From NCBI GenBank assembly GCA_000597885.1, contig CP004371.1, positions 2,310,501 through 2,374,500 of the forward strand: a DNA stretch of 64,000 nt, written 5' to 3'. Below the pieces are notes generated by a model that ran no database searches, was not told the origin of the DNA, and worked only from the letters and a program-made list of their open reading frames with translations. This stretch comes from Flammeovirgaceae bacterium 311 (lineage in GTDB: Bacteria; Bacteroidota; Bacteroidia; Cytophagales; Cyclobacteriaceae). The translations under genes were made by a program, and so were the position numbers. Of the stretch, positions 26,863 to 36,626 are shown piece by piece; the stretch's first letter is position 1; each line of letters opens with the position of its first letter.

Positions 26863-27088
26863 TTACCTTATTTTTAGGGAGAGTAGCCCAATTTCTTCGT
26901 ATACGGTCAGGAGCAGACTGCCGTAAGAGGAGAAGTCGAGGTGTTCGGTACGGGGAGTAGTAGGCAGCTCATAAGCCAGTGCATAGTCTTTAATGCGGTA
27001 TAACAGCTGATTTTACTCTGATGGCCTCCAGTTACCAGGTAATTGCCATCCAGAATAAAAGCTACTGACTCCAGCCGTAGCGGTTTTT
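26863..27088 (-). pseudogene. WD40-repeat remnant with frameshift
   Basis: Minus-strand sequence encodes SVAFILDGNYLVTGGHQSKI in one frame and continues in another as YELPTTPRTEHLDFSSYGSL, ending in TAA at 26863. These are typical WD40 blade phrases. The segment directly follows the intact WD40 gene. Confidence 0.6.
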
Positions 27089-27090
27089 TA

Positions 27091-28209
27091 TTAATGTTTG
27101 TTGCTTTGCTGTTGTATTATCTGATGATGTCTTCTGGCATTTACATCAGATTCTTCACCCATCCAGGCCCATAGTTTTATCAGGCCGTTTTGGTGTGCGC
27201 TCACCAGAAAGCTACCATCGGCATTTAAATCAATGTATTCAGCATGATCGCCCGCCCACACTTTATGCGCCACCGGAATATTATCGTTCTGAAACTTCAT
27301 GATATCTGCCACCCGGTAAACATAGATGTATGGATCGTGGCCAGCATGGGCAATATAGTTACCATTGGGGTGCCAGGAAATTGATTCTATTTTTTTACCG
27401 GTATGGTTAAAATGCTTGACCAGCTTTCCGCTCTCCCACTCCCAGACAAACACATTTCCCCTGGCCTGATCTGATGTACCTACTGCAGCTACATATTTTC
27501 CATCTGGTGAGAAAACCCCACTGGTATAATTTACATTGAAAGAAGGGTTCAGGGTTTTTACCAGCGACCAGTCTGATACCCTATAGACTTTTACCGATTC
27601 GTGTCCTACAGCGAGTAAATACTGATCATCCTGCGAAAAGAACAACTCATTGACAGTACTGCCAAAATCCAGTGATTTTATCTCCCTTCCTTCCGGCATC
27701 TGGAACACCCTCACCCATCCCTGGGTGGCTTTGTTCTGCTGCTCAATCTTTTCTTCGCCGGTCACCAGTAAACTGCCTTTATTTGACCAGGTCAACCCAT
27801 CAATCCCCTGTTTATGTTTGATTGTCCTGATGGTTTTTCCAGTCCCGGCATCATATACGGTGACTAAAAAATCCTCGCTGGCAGCGGCTACATATTTACC
27901 ATCGGCAGACCAACCTACCCGCTCTACCTCCTGAGAGGCATACTGCCTCCAAAGTTCAGCGCCATCGGAAGTACGCCACATCACAACAGAATTATCGAAT
28001 TTGGTGCCGCTAACGATGTACTTACCATCGGGCGAGAATTCCGCACTCTCCACAGATCCTACCTCTCCCAGCGCATCGGCCACACGCGCCCAAACTGGCT
28101 CCAGCCGCAGCTGATAATCTAGCGGCTGCTGTGCATATGACAGGTTGCTTATCAGCAGGCAGAGAAGTATAGCTAAAACAAACTTTCCTGTAAATAATCT
28201 CTTTTTCAT
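27091..28209 (-). CDS. Secreted WD40-repeat protein
   Basis: The 372-aa protein has a signal peptide (about 1-26, cleavage after SYAQ). WD40-like blades follow, with repeated phrases FSPDGKYIVSG, WSADGKYVAAAS, WSNKGSLLVTG, FSPDGKYVAAVG, WHPNGNYIAHAG and LNADGSFLVSAH. This gives a six- to seven-blade propeller, probably periplasmic and for protein binding. It overlaps the CapA gene by 4 bp, so the two are translationally coupled. The partner is unknown. Confidence 0.88.
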   Translation of the reverse strand: MKKRLFTGKFVLAILLCLLISNLSYAQQPLDYQLRLEPVWARVADALGEVGSVESAEFSPDGKYIVSGTKFDNSVVMWRTSDGAELWRQYASQEVERVGWSADGKYVAAASEDFLVTVYDAGTGKTIRTIKHKQGIDGLTWSNKGSLLVTGEEKIEQQNKATQGWVRVFQMPEGREIKSLDFGSTVNELFFSQDDQYLLAVGHESVKVYRVSDWSLVKTLNPSFNVNYTSGVFSPDGKYVAAVGTSDQARGNVFVWEWESGKLVKHFNHTGKKIESISWHPNGNYIAHAGHDPYIYVYRVADIMKFQNDNIPVAHKVWAGDHAEYIDLNADGSFLVSAHQNGLIKLWAWMGEESDVNARRHHQIIQQQSNKH

Positions 28210-29372
28210 AATTGTTTATTAGTAGTTACCAGCACTTCCTTCCCTTGGATTTTCAGCTCAGATAACTCACCGGTTAAAGCTTGAATGTTCCTGATGATTT
28301 CTAATCCCTTTCCCTCTGTAGGATCCAGAAACATAACATTATTGTTGTCATCTCTTATCATGGGAATAAAGGAGATGCGGTCTACCTTTTTGTTTTTCAC
28401 ATCTACTTTTATGGCCATTCCTTCCATTTTTCTGCCACGCATTTTTTCCCAGTCAAAAACAAAATTACCCAAACCATAAAACACGGTTTTGCCTTTGTAA
28501 ACCTCTACCGCTCCTACCATATGATTGCCATGCCCCATAATGATATCGGCACCTGCCTCTATGGCCTCATGGGCAATGGCAGTCTGATAATCCAGTATGG
28601 CATCATGGTCTGAAATTCCCCAATGGATAGAGATGATCACCACATCGGCCTGCGAACGAAGCTTTCTGATGTCTTCTCTCATTCTGCTTAATTCCTCGGG
28701 TTGCGGAATAGACATGGTCTCCATGCCCATGCCGGGTTTGTCCAGGTTTTTTACCGGTTTATAATAGGTATCAACCCGTACAGAAGCAATTCCGGGAATA
28801 CTTTCCGTAGCCGCATGCTGAAAGGGGAAAACTGTGGAGGCATAAGAGAGGAACCCTGTTTTGAAACCATTTTTCTCTACAATTACAGGGGCATGCGCTT
28901 CTTGAAGGTTATTTCCTCCTCCGGCATATTTAATATTATTTTTCCTGAGCACCTCCAGGCTTTTGAGCAGGGACATCCAGGGATAGGTTACATTATTGGC
29001 AACGCCTACCACATCGATACCCGCAACAGTAAGCCCCTTCACCATTTCAGGCTCTGAGTGTTTCCATCTTTCCTTGTGCGGTATATCCGGTAACCTTGGA
29101 TCTTTGGAGGTGCCTGCAAACGGGCCTTCCAGGTTTACAATTCTCATGTCTGCCTGTATCATAGTAGGCAACACATGCTGAAAGGCATCTACCGGATTAT
29201 CTCTGTCCTGAATGTTGGTATCTCCAAATAGCAGAATGGATGCCTGCTTTCCTTTGTTGGCCTCCCAAGGCCATGCCTGCTGGGCCTGAACGTCAGAAAA
29301 ATCAGCAAATAAAATAACAAAAAGAGCAAGGCACGAATAGCTGGCTCTTCTGGGTAGTCGTATATGGTCCAT
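28206..29372 (-). CDS. CapA-family metallophosphatase-like protein
   Basis: The 388-aa protein has a signal peptide (cleavage near SDVQAQQ). The PGA_cap pattern is clear: LLFGDTNIQDR, VNLEGPFAG, VGVANNV, VVIISIHWG, GADIIMGHGNHMVGA and GLGNFVFDW. The family takes its name from CapA of poly-gamma-glutamate capsule synthesis, but most members are uncharacterised calcineurin-fold enzymes. Here it belongs to a SusCD locus and overlaps the WD40 gene. Confidence 0.9.
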   Translation of the reverse strand: MDHIRLPRRASYSCLALFVILFADFSDVQAQQAWPWEANKGKQASILLFGDTNIQDRDNPVDAFQHVLPTMIQADMRIVNLEGPFAGTSKDPRLPDIPHKERWKHSEPEMVKGLTVAGIDVVGVANNVTYPWMSLLKSLEVLRKNNIKYAGGGNNLQEAHAPVIVEKNGFKTGFLSYASTVFPFQHAATESIPGIASVRVDTYYKPVKNLDKPGMGMETMSIPQPEELSRMREDIRKLRSQADVVIISIHWGISDHDAILDYQTAIAHEAIEAGADIIMGHGNHMVGAVEVYKGKTVFYGLGNFVFDWEKMRGRKMEGMAIKVDVKNKKVDRISFIPMIRDDNNNVMFLDPTEGKGLEIIRNIQALTGELSELKIQGKEVLVTTNKQL

Positions 29373-29414
29373 TTAAGTAGTACTTTGATTAGCGTATGTT
29401 GAATTTCTTAGCAC

Positions 29415-29561
29415 TTAGTTTTCAGCATTCACCCGCCACAGCCGTAGGGATCCATCCTCGTGCCAGGAGACCATATGCTTACCCTCTTCGGTGAAGTGAA
29501 AATACTCCTGCCGAAAAGCTGGCTGTTGCAAGACCTGCTTAGATGCATTAGATTCTATTTC
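29415..29561 (-). pseudogene. WD40 C-terminal blade remnant
   Basis: Between the CapA-like gene and the Tat protein gene, a 48-codon frame without start encodes FHFTEEGKHMVSWHEDGSL and LWRVNAEN before a stop at 29415. It is a WD40 last-blade pattern, so a second WD40 gene was probably lost here. Confidence 0.6.
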
Positions 29562-29579
29562 CTTTCAGCTATCTATAAA

Positions 29580-30557
29580 TCAAGAAGATTTTAGCCTACG
29601 TACCAATTCCTGCTCATCGATCTCTTGTTCATAAAAGGCTGCAGCTGCCTCTATAGCAGAATATCCGCTTGCCAGTGTCTTTGTGTAAAGGCTCTGGCCT
29701 TTTGCTTTTTCAAGGGCAGTCTTTATTGCAACAGCATTCTGGTTTGAATCTTTGTGCATGCTTCTGGCCTCACGGTACAGAGCATCAGCTGTATTGATAA
29801 AACCAGACTTGCTGTTGATGCCATTAATTTTCTTCTGATCAGGCTGCATATAAGCTTTGGCCAGCTCATCAAAATAACTGTCCATTTCATTTCTCCAACT
29901 ATACACCCTTAAAACCCAGTTTTGGGCATCATCGTCATCAGGGATCAGGGTATGGAACCTGGTGAGTACCCTGGGCACCATTTCTTTAAACAGGGAGGAT
30001 AAAGCGGTGGAATCCCCTCCCAGCTGCTGCCCTGGTTCCATACCATTCATGGCTTTTAATACGGCAGCATCTAGGTAAACGCCGGCATCAGGCTTACTGC
30101 CCTGCTGCTTGCTTTTACAAGCAGCAAGTGAGTTATTTACCGCGTTATAGGCAATGGCTCCTAATGCCAGGCCCAACTTTTCTTCGCCAAGCTCATCTTT
30201 GCTTTCCATGCTTTCCCGGCCAATTTTTAGCAGGGCAACAGCATTGCCTCCCGCATCGGGAAAATTTCTGGCCAGGCGGGCTGTGTTTCCCGGCAGATGT
30301 TCGTTCAGGTTGGTCGTCAAAGCTTTTCTGAAGTCAGCCGGCATTTGCATGCTCCCCATCACCAGGCCGAAAACATCATCGGCCATCGCAATTGGGGCAA
30401 GTCTAGCTCCTAGAGGACCAGCCGGAGCCATAAAGGCGCTCTGCCAGAATGAAGCTGGCATGAAAAACATGCCGCCACTAATCAGTGCCGATGTTTTAAG
30501 AAAGCCTCTCCTGCCCTCCTGTAGGTTTTGGGAAATATCTTTAGTTCTTGATTCCAT
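29580..30557 (-). CDS. Tat-exported hypothetical protein
   Basis: The 325-aa protein has a twin-arginine signal (GRRGFLKTSALISGG, residues 16-30). The rest is helical. The C-terminal ~80 residues (ALEKAKGQSLYTKTLASGY) resemble the end of the neighbouring 30569-31495 product (ALEQAPKQSIYTQALHRSY), so the two are distant paralogues or share a module. Function unknown. It starts 11 bp after the neighbour ends. Confidence 0.75.
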   Translation of the reverse strand: MESRTKDISQNLQEGRRGFLKTSALISGGMFFMPASFWQSAFMAPAGPLGARLAPIAMADDVFGLVMGSMQMPADFRKALTTNLNEHLPGNTARLARNFPDAGGNAVALLKIGRESMESKDELGEEKLGLALGAIAYNAVNNSLAACKSKQQGSKPDAGVYLDAAVLKAMNGMEPGQQLGGDSTALSSLFKEMVPRVLTRFHTLIPDDDDAQNWVLRVYSWRNEMDSYFDELAKAYMQPDQKKINGINSKSGFINTADALYREARSMHKDSNQNAVAIKTALEKAKGQSLYTKTLASGYSAIEAAAAFYEQEIDEQELVRRLKSS

Positions 30558-30568
30558 AAGTTTTTGCG

Positions 30569-31495
30569 TTAGTTGACTAGTCTGTGTTCTTTCGGAAATA
30601 TCTCCAGGGCATCGTAAGCGGCAGAAGCAGAGATTTCGTCGGTAAAATATTTCCGGGCCGTATCTAAAAATTGGTATGACCTGTGGAGTGCCTGGGTATA
30701 GATACTCTGTTTTGGCGCTTGCTCAAGGGCAGCATCAAGTGAGATGGAAGCCTCTGCTTTTCCTTTCTGCAGGGAACGAACCAGGCGCAGTAGCTCATCC
30801 TGCTCATTATAATAATTAGAATCGGTTACAAATTTTCGGTACAGATTAGCATCCGGATCCTGGTAGGCCTGGATGTATATCCTAAGATCTTCGTAGAGGC
30901 GCTGCCTTCTTGCAAAAAATGTATTCAGGGCTGAATTCAGATCTTTTGGTGCCTGGGTGCTGAAATGCTGCAGGCCCATTAGATCGCCATGCACTAGGCC
31001 CGCTACCAGGAACTCAACCGATTCTGCATCTACTACCTTTGAGGCGGGGTGCGATTTCATGGCCTCTTCCAGGGTAGCCGCAGAAAGATGGACATGTGGA
31101 GAAACCGACTTTCTCCTGCCCTCATCATACACATACCGGAAGGTGGCGGCATCATGGTAAATCTCATGTACATACTCTGGTATGCCTGATACTGCATACT
31201 CTTTGCCTGTAATTCTGTAGAGCGGCTTTACTGTTAAATCTGCGGCCCGGTGAATGATCCAGCCCAGGGCGGCAGCCATTAGCTTTAGGTCATCTTCCGT
31301 AGGCTGGTCCTTGTCCTTTACCCGTGCCAAAATGGGCAAGGCATGTAAATGGTTGCCCCGGCTGGCAGACGCCATCAGGCCGCAATCGGGGTAGCGGCTA
31401 ACACTTGTTTTGAATACCTGGGGAAATGAGGGGCTGAATGCTATCAGGGAACAAGCGTCTTCGTATACAGCGATATGGGTGATGTGTTCAGACAT
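30569..31495 (-). CDS. Hypothetical protein, weakly zinc-phospholipase-C-like
   Basis: The 308-aa protein has no signal peptide. N-terminal EHITHIAVYEDA, YPDCGLMAS and ALGWIIHRAAD give His and Asp residues in an order recalling zinc-dependent phospholipase C/S1-P1-like folds. The similarity is weak and I do not claim activity. The C-terminus shares the A-LEQAPKQSIYTQAL module with the next gene. It lies directly downstream of SusD in the locus. Confidence 0.7.
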   Translation of the reverse strand: MSEHITHIAVYEDACSLIAFSPSFPQVFKTSVSRYPDCGLMASASRGNHLHALPILARVKDKDQPTEDDLKLMAAALGWIIHRAADLTVKPLYRITGKEYAVSGIPEYVHEIYHDAATFRYVYDEGRRKSVSPHVHLSAATLEEAMKSHPASKVVDAESVEFLVAGLVHGDLMGLQHFSTQAPKDLNSALNTFFARRQRLYEDLRIYIQAYQDPDANLYRKFVTDSNYYNEQDELLRLVRSLQKGKAEASISLDAALEQAPKQSIYTQALHRSYQFLDTARKYFTDEISASAAYDALEIFPKEHRLVN

Positions 31496-31556
31496 GATAT
31501 AAGTGTTTTGAATTATAGGTAAAGCTTTGTCAAGCTTTACCTTTTATAAATAATCC

Positions 31557-32927
31557 TTAGTAGCTCGGGTTCTGTGGCAGCAGATTAGGGTTCAAGTCTA
31601 TGTCCCTGGCCGGAACAGGCCACAACACACGATCCGGGCTGGTAAGTTGTGGTACTAAATCCATTGCCCTGCCGGTACGTACCAGGTCAAACCAGCGGTG
31701 GCCTTCAAAAGCCAGTTCAAGGTAACGTTCGTTTTCAATTGCCAGCCTTACTTCCGCCTGCGAGGTGGCAGTGGTAGGATCCAATCCAGCTCTTGCCCTA
31801 ATCATGTTCAGGTATTCGATCGCTTCTGAAGTTCTTTCCAGCTCATTGAGGGCCTCGGCACGCATGAGTATTACATCGGCCAGCCGCAGGATAATTACAT
31901 TATTGGTCTGGCTACCTCTGTCAGAAACAGTGAGATCTTCGTTGAGCTCATACTTCCTGGTATAAACAATATCATTGTACTCACCCAAACTAATGGGCAG
32001 CCGCAGGTCCTGAGGATTTTCATTAAAGAGATCTATCAACTTTTGCTCCGGCAGCACCCGTGGACTGTTTCCGATAAAAGGGACTGTTTCGTTTTCAATA
32101 CTATGACTTTCAACCGATCTGTTAGGCCTGTAAGAAATTTCAAAGATTGTTTCAGCAGTGTTCTGTTCCCCTACTTTAAACAAACTCGCATAATTCTCAC
32201 CTGGCACCAGGCTGTACTGGTTATCTGCCATTACTTCTTCAGTTTCGGTAAGTGCAAGCTGATAATCGCCTGGTTCATTTCTGAAAAGATAAACCTTTGC
32301 CAGCAGGGCTCGGGCTGCGCCTTTAGATGCCCTGGCGCGGTTTGTACTGGTGGCAGAAAGGCGCTCTTCTGCCTGCAGCAAATCGCCTATAATTTGCTCA
32401 TACACCACGGGGAGTTCACTGCGGCTTAGGTTAAAATCCTGGTTAGGAGATTTGCTTGCCGTTGTTGGTAAGGGTATTTTACCATACAGGCGGGTTAGGT
32501 AGAAAAAGGCCATGCCACGAAGAAAGTAAGCTTCACCTAGAACCTGATCGGCATCCAGGGCTGGATCAGAAATATTAGGCACGTTTTCGATTACATCGTT
32601 TGCAGCTTGTATGCCAAAATAAAGTGCACGCCACATGTCGCCAACATTTCCCTGTACCGGTGTAGGTGCAAAATTTTCATGCCTGGTAAAATTGCCGCCT
32701 CTTGTTACCCGAAATTCGTCAGCCATAGCCCCGGGTATAACAATTATATTATCCTTTACGGGTTGCTGCATGTAATCATAGACATTCATAAGGGCTGCCT
32801 CTGCGTCGTCGGCATTCTTATAAAAGTTTGCTGACAGAATATCGCTTACCGGTTCTACCTCTAAAACGTCGCAGCCTGGTGCCGATAATAACAAGGCCGC
32901 TACACATATATATAATTTATTTTTCAT
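31557..32927 (-). CDS. susD-like: SusD/RagB-family nutrient-binding lipoprotein
   Basis: ATG 32927 puts the lipobox (LLLSAPGC, Cys19) at the normal distance. A longer frame to 32954 adds nine residues. The RagB/SusD pattern is present: DVLEVEPVSD, NFYKNADDAEAALMNVYDY, LGEAYFLRGMAFFYLTRLYG, then VILMRAEALNEL, IRARAGLD and ERYLELAFEGHRWFDLVRTG. It is a surface lipoprotein that captures substrate and closes over the SusC barrel. The gene follows susC directly. Confidence 0.95.
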   Translation of the reverse strand: MKNKLYICVAALLLSAPGCDVLEVEPVSDILSANFYKNADDAEAALMNVYDYMQQPVKDNIIVIPGAMADEFRVTRGGNFTRHENFAPTPVQGNVGDMWRALYFGIQAANDVIENVPNISDPALDADQVLGEAYFLRGMAFFYLTRLYGKIPLPTTASKSPNQDFNLSRSELPVVYEQIIGDLLQAEERLSATSTNRARASKGAARALLAKVYLFRNEPGDYQLALTETEEVMADNQYSLVPGENYASLFKVGEQNTAETIFEISYRPNRSVESHSIENETVPFIGNSPRVLPEQKLIDLFNENPQDLRLPISLGEYNDIVYTRKYELNEDLTVSDRGSQTNNVIILRLADVILMRAEALNELERTSEAIEYLNMIRARAGLDPTTATSQAEVRLAIENERYLELAFEGHRWFDLVRTGRAMDLVPQLTSPDRVLWPVPARDIDLNPNLLPQNPSY

Positions 32928-32977
32928 GTTATTTCTTTTTGATGTCCAGTTCATGGTCTTCGATGTTCGTTCTATTA

Positions 32978-35900
32978 CTAGAAGCCTATGTTTATACCGG
33001 CCATAAATACTCTAGGCTGCGGCTGAGTCAGATAATCAACTCCCAGCGTAGGAATGCCAAACCCTAGGTTTTGATTTTCTGGATCTAGTCCGGAATAATT
33101 GGTGATGGTAATCAGGTTCTGACCTGAAACATATAACCTGGCTGATGCTATCCCAATGGTTTGCAGAGCAGCGGAGGGTATGTTATAGCCAAAAGTTATG
33201 TTCCTGAATCTAAGGAATGAACCATCTTCTATATATCTGGAAGAGGCGTCTGTTGGTGCTGCTCCACTCACTGAAGAGGAGCCATACATAGCCCTGGGAA
33301 TATCGGTTACATCACCCTGCTGTCTCCAGCGGCTCAGTACCTCCGTAGATTGGTTGTAATCTTCACTCATGGAGGTCAGCACATTGCGGGTCATGTTATA
33401 AACATCATTGCCATAAGACCAGTTAACAATCACATTCAGGTCGAATTTTTTGTAAGAAAAATTATTGGTAATGCCGCCTGTATGCTTGGGTAGGGCATTT
33501 CCAATGATTGCCCTGTCAAACTGCCTGTCTAAAACACCGTCGTTGTTTATATCTGCAAAATTAGCATCGCCGCCTCTTACACCTCTTTCATAGAGATCAT
33601 CTACCTCTTCTGCAGGGTCTACCAGCCTGGGTACATCTTCATCTCTTGCATATACGCCCTGGTATACATAGCCATAAAAGGAGCCTATCGGCTCTCCTAC
33701 GCGATAGATACTATAAGGACCTTCTACGCCATAAGCATCGGGCATTTTAAAAATGTAATCTGATCCTGCTTCGCCATTTACCGGCAGGCTTGTTATTTCA
33801 TTGCGGTTGAAGGCAATATTGAAGTCAGTTGTCCACTGAAATTCACCTGTTAAATTGCGGGTAGTAAGGGCAAATTCAAGTCCCCTGTTTTCCATTTCTC
33901 CAATGTTCGCATTGCCGATGCTCCAGAATCCCGAAGTCCAGGGGAGCTGGCGCGGGAATATCAAGTTATCAATCTTTTTCAGATAGGCATCTGCAGTGAA
34001 ATGTACCCTGGCATTGAACAAAGCCAGGTCTACACCCAGGTTGGTAGAGGTGGTTGATTCCCATGCCAAATCCACATTAGGTATGTTTGACTGCCCTATA
34101 CCCGGGTTGCCATCGTAGTTTCTTCCCGTTCCGTACAGGGCCTGCGATGGATAATTGCCAATGCCCTCCTGGTTGCCGGTAACACCAATACCAGCCCGTA
34201 TTTTCATATCTGTAATTGGTCTGATCCCCTGCATAAAAGCCTCTTCAGAAACTCTCCAGCCTATAGATAAGCCAGGAAACGTACCATAGCGGTTGTTCTC
34301 ACCAAATCTGGACGATCCGTCTACCCTGAAGCTGGCTTCTAACAGGTATTTATCCATAAAACTATAATTGGCACGGCCAAAGTAAGAGAGCAGTCCCCAG
34401 TCTCCTATGTTTTGGGAAGGTCTGAATGGATCGGCTATGGCACCAACAGTGGTTACAATATCAGATCCTGCATTTTCACCGCCTGTTGATAGATAAGCAC
34501 TTCTGGACCTTTGTATACCTAAACCTGCCAAGGCTCCAATCCGATGCTTATCAATAGTTTTGCTGAAAGACAAGGTATTATCATTGATGATAGTCTGCTC
34601 ATCTAAAAAATAAGCATCGGCTCGTGCTCTTCCATTTCTGGAAACAATAGTGCTGGGGATATAACGACCTGCTCTTTCATCCAGATAATCAACACCTACC
34701 AGGCTTCTAAAATTTAGTCCATCCAGAATTTTAAAATCAGCATAAATATTCGATACTATTCTTCTCTGAACAGTTTCCAAGGGCACCTCATTGGCTAATT
34801 GTACCGGGTTTTCTGTTCTTAGCGGATCTACTGAATAAGATCCATCCTCATTATAAACCGGTAAGTTAGGGTTGCGAACCAATGCATTACCAAGTATGGA
34901 TAAACCACCGAAGTCGTTCTCTACCCTGTCCTGAGTAGAGCTGCTGAAGGTAGTACTCGTTCCCACTTTCAGCCTGTCAGTTGCCTGGTAATCCAGGTTC
35001 AGGCGCCCGGTTACCCGTCTGTAATCTTGGCCGATGATGGTTCCCTGCTGACGGAAATAACCTAAAGACAGGTAAGTAGAAAGTTTATCAGCACCACCTG
35101 TAACAGATACTGAGTAATTTGAAATAGGAGCTGATCTGAATATTTCGTTTTGATAGTTGGTATTTATTCCAGTAACAGCTAATTCGTTATAAGGTGCATT
35201 GTTGAGCAGATCCGGATTCCGGTTGGTAATACTTTCCCTCAACACATCAATATACTGCTGCCCATTGAGCAAATCAAGTGTTTTTGCAATCGTTTGCACC
35301 CCAGAATACGCGTCAAGGCTTATTCTTGCCCTACCAGATTTACCTCTTTTTGTAGTAATCAGGATAACCCCATTGGAGCCTCGTGCACCATAAATAGCAG
35401 TCGCAGCAGCATCTTTCAGAATCTCCATCGACTCAATATCATTAGGATTGATATCCGCTAAGGTTGACGGACGCTGACCTGAGGCATTGAAGGCCGAACT
35501 GTTATTCATTGGCACACCATCAATCACATATAAAGGCCTGGTTTCTCCCAACAAAGAGGTAGTACCACGTACTCTTACAAAAACTTCACCGCCCGGTGTA
35601 CCGGAATTCTGAACTACCTGTACCCCCGCAGCTTTGCCCTGCAGCAATGCGTCAGCACTTGCAACGGGTATATTCTTTACTTCGTCGCCCTTTACCGACG
35701 AAACCGAACCTGTCACATCTTTCTTGATCTGGGTACCATAGCCTACTACTACTACCTCGCTTAATGATTCAACATCGGGGAGCAATTGCACATTAATGGT
35801 GGTGCGATTGTTAATTGGTACTTCTTCACTCAGGTAACCAATAAAGGAAAACAGCAGCACTCCCTGTTTCTGTCCATCCGGGATTGATATACGATAATTT

Positions 35901-36559
35901 CCATCTATATCAGTAACAGTACCCACAGTGGGGTTGTCTTTCAGGCGAACAGTAACACCAAGCAAACCATTATTATTCTCATCAGTTACACGGCCACTTA
36001 GTATATAGGCTTCTTTCTGTAAGGATTCTTTCAATGCGTGCAAGCGGGGCAATTCCATCGAATTACTTCCTGACAAATCTGCTTCATCATTATCTGGCTT
36101 GCGAAAACTTGATTTTTTGTTGATTTTCTCTACTTTGATTTTAGCGGGCTGTATGACATAAAAACCTTTTTCGATCTGTTTATGCTGTAAATTCAAAGGC
36201 TGTAACAGTATTTTAAGAGTGTTTTCCAGCTCATTGGGTATTACACTTTTCTCGCTTACAAATTTGTCATCGACCACTTTAGGCTCATAGGAAAAATTAA
36301 CCTGATACTGTTTTTCCAGATCGGCTAACACTACTTTCAGGGATATCAGATCTTCACCCTGACGGATAATGTTAATACTGCTTCTGTATTTTTCAGTGGA
36401 AGCCAATTCCTGTGAAAGGGCAGTTGACTGCACTAATAAAAGACTAATGGCCCCCAGTAAAACTCCTGCAATAGTTTTGCTCAGCAGAAAGGAAAAATTG
36501 CTGTAAGCACGCCTTCCATGCCAGTTAAGCTGGTGATCTTGTTGTACAAATTTGCCCAT
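32978..36559 (-). CDS. susC-like: SusC/RagA-family TonB-dependent transporter with STN domain
   Basis: The 1193-aa protein has a signal (about 1-50), an STN domain (about 65-130) for talking to the FecR anti-sigma factor, a carboxypeptidase-regulatory-like domain (about 190-270, GRVTDENNNGLLGVTV), the TonB plug (VVVVGYG, YVIDGVPMN) and a 22-strand barrel. It ends with Phe (INIGF). It imports a substrate too large for porins. The STN domain with the adjacent FecR/sigma pair indicates substrate-induced expression. The substrate is not known. Confidence 0.96.
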   Translation of the reverse strand: MGKFVQQDHQLNWHGRRAYSNFSFLLSKTIAGVLLGAISLLLVQSTALSQELASTEKYRSSINIIRQGEDLISLKVVLADLEKQYQVNFSYEPKVVDDKFVSEKSVIPNELENTLKILLQPLNLQHKQIEKGFYVIQPAKIKVEKINKKSSFRKPDNDEADLSGSNSMELPRLHALKESLQKEAYILSGRVTDENNNGLLGVTVRLKDNPTVGTVTDIDGNYRISIPDGQKQGVLLFSFIGYLSEEVPINNRTTINVQLLPDVESLSEVVVVGYGTQIKKDVTGSVSSVKGDEVKNIPVASADALLQGKAAGVQVVQNSGTPGGEVFVRVRGTTSLLGETRPLYVIDGVPMNNSSAFNASGQRPSTLADINPNDIESMEILKDAAATAIYGARGSNGVILITTKRGKSGRARISLDAYSGVQTIAKTLDLLNGQQYIDVLRESITNRNPDLLNNAPYNELAVTGINTNYQNEIFRSAPISNYSVSVTGGADKLSTYLSLGYFRQQGTIIGQDYRRVTGRLNLDYQATDRLKVGTSTTFSSSTQDRVENDFGGLSILGNALVRNPNLPVYNEDGSYSVDPLRTENPVQLANEVPLETVQRRIVSNIYADFKILDGLNFRSLVGVDYLDERAGRYIPSTIVSRNGRARADAYFLDEQTIINDNTLSFSKTIDKHRIGALAGLGIQRSRSAYLSTGGENAGSDIVTTVGAIADPFRPSQNIGDWGLLSYFGRANYSFMDKYLLEASFRVDGSSRFGENNRYGTFPGLSIGWRVSEEAFMQGIRPITDMKIRAGIGVTGNQEGIGNYPSQALYGTGRNYDGNPGIGQSNIPNVDLAWESTTSTNLGVDLALFNARVHFTADAYLKKIDNLIFPRQLPWTSGFWSIGNANIGEMENRGLEFALTTRNLTGEFQWTTDFNIAFNRNEITSLPVNGEAGSDYIFKMPDAYGVEGPYSIYRVGEPIGSFYGYVYQGVYARDEDVPRLVDPAEEVDDLYERGVRGGDANFADINNDGVLDRQFDRAIIGNALPKHTGGITNNFSYKKFDLNVIVNWSYGNDVYNMTRNVLTSMSEDYNQSTEVLSRWRQQGDVTDIPRAMYGSSSVSGAAPTDASSRYIEDGSFLRFRNITFGYNIPSAALQTIGIASARLYVSGQNLITITNYSGLDPENQNLGFGIPTLGVDYLTQPQPRVFMAGINIGF

Positions 36560-36626
36560 AAAAAAACCATTTAAGTTGTTGTTGTTGGTTGACTCATTTA
36601 TTGTTAGGAGTAGAGATCTTTTATAG

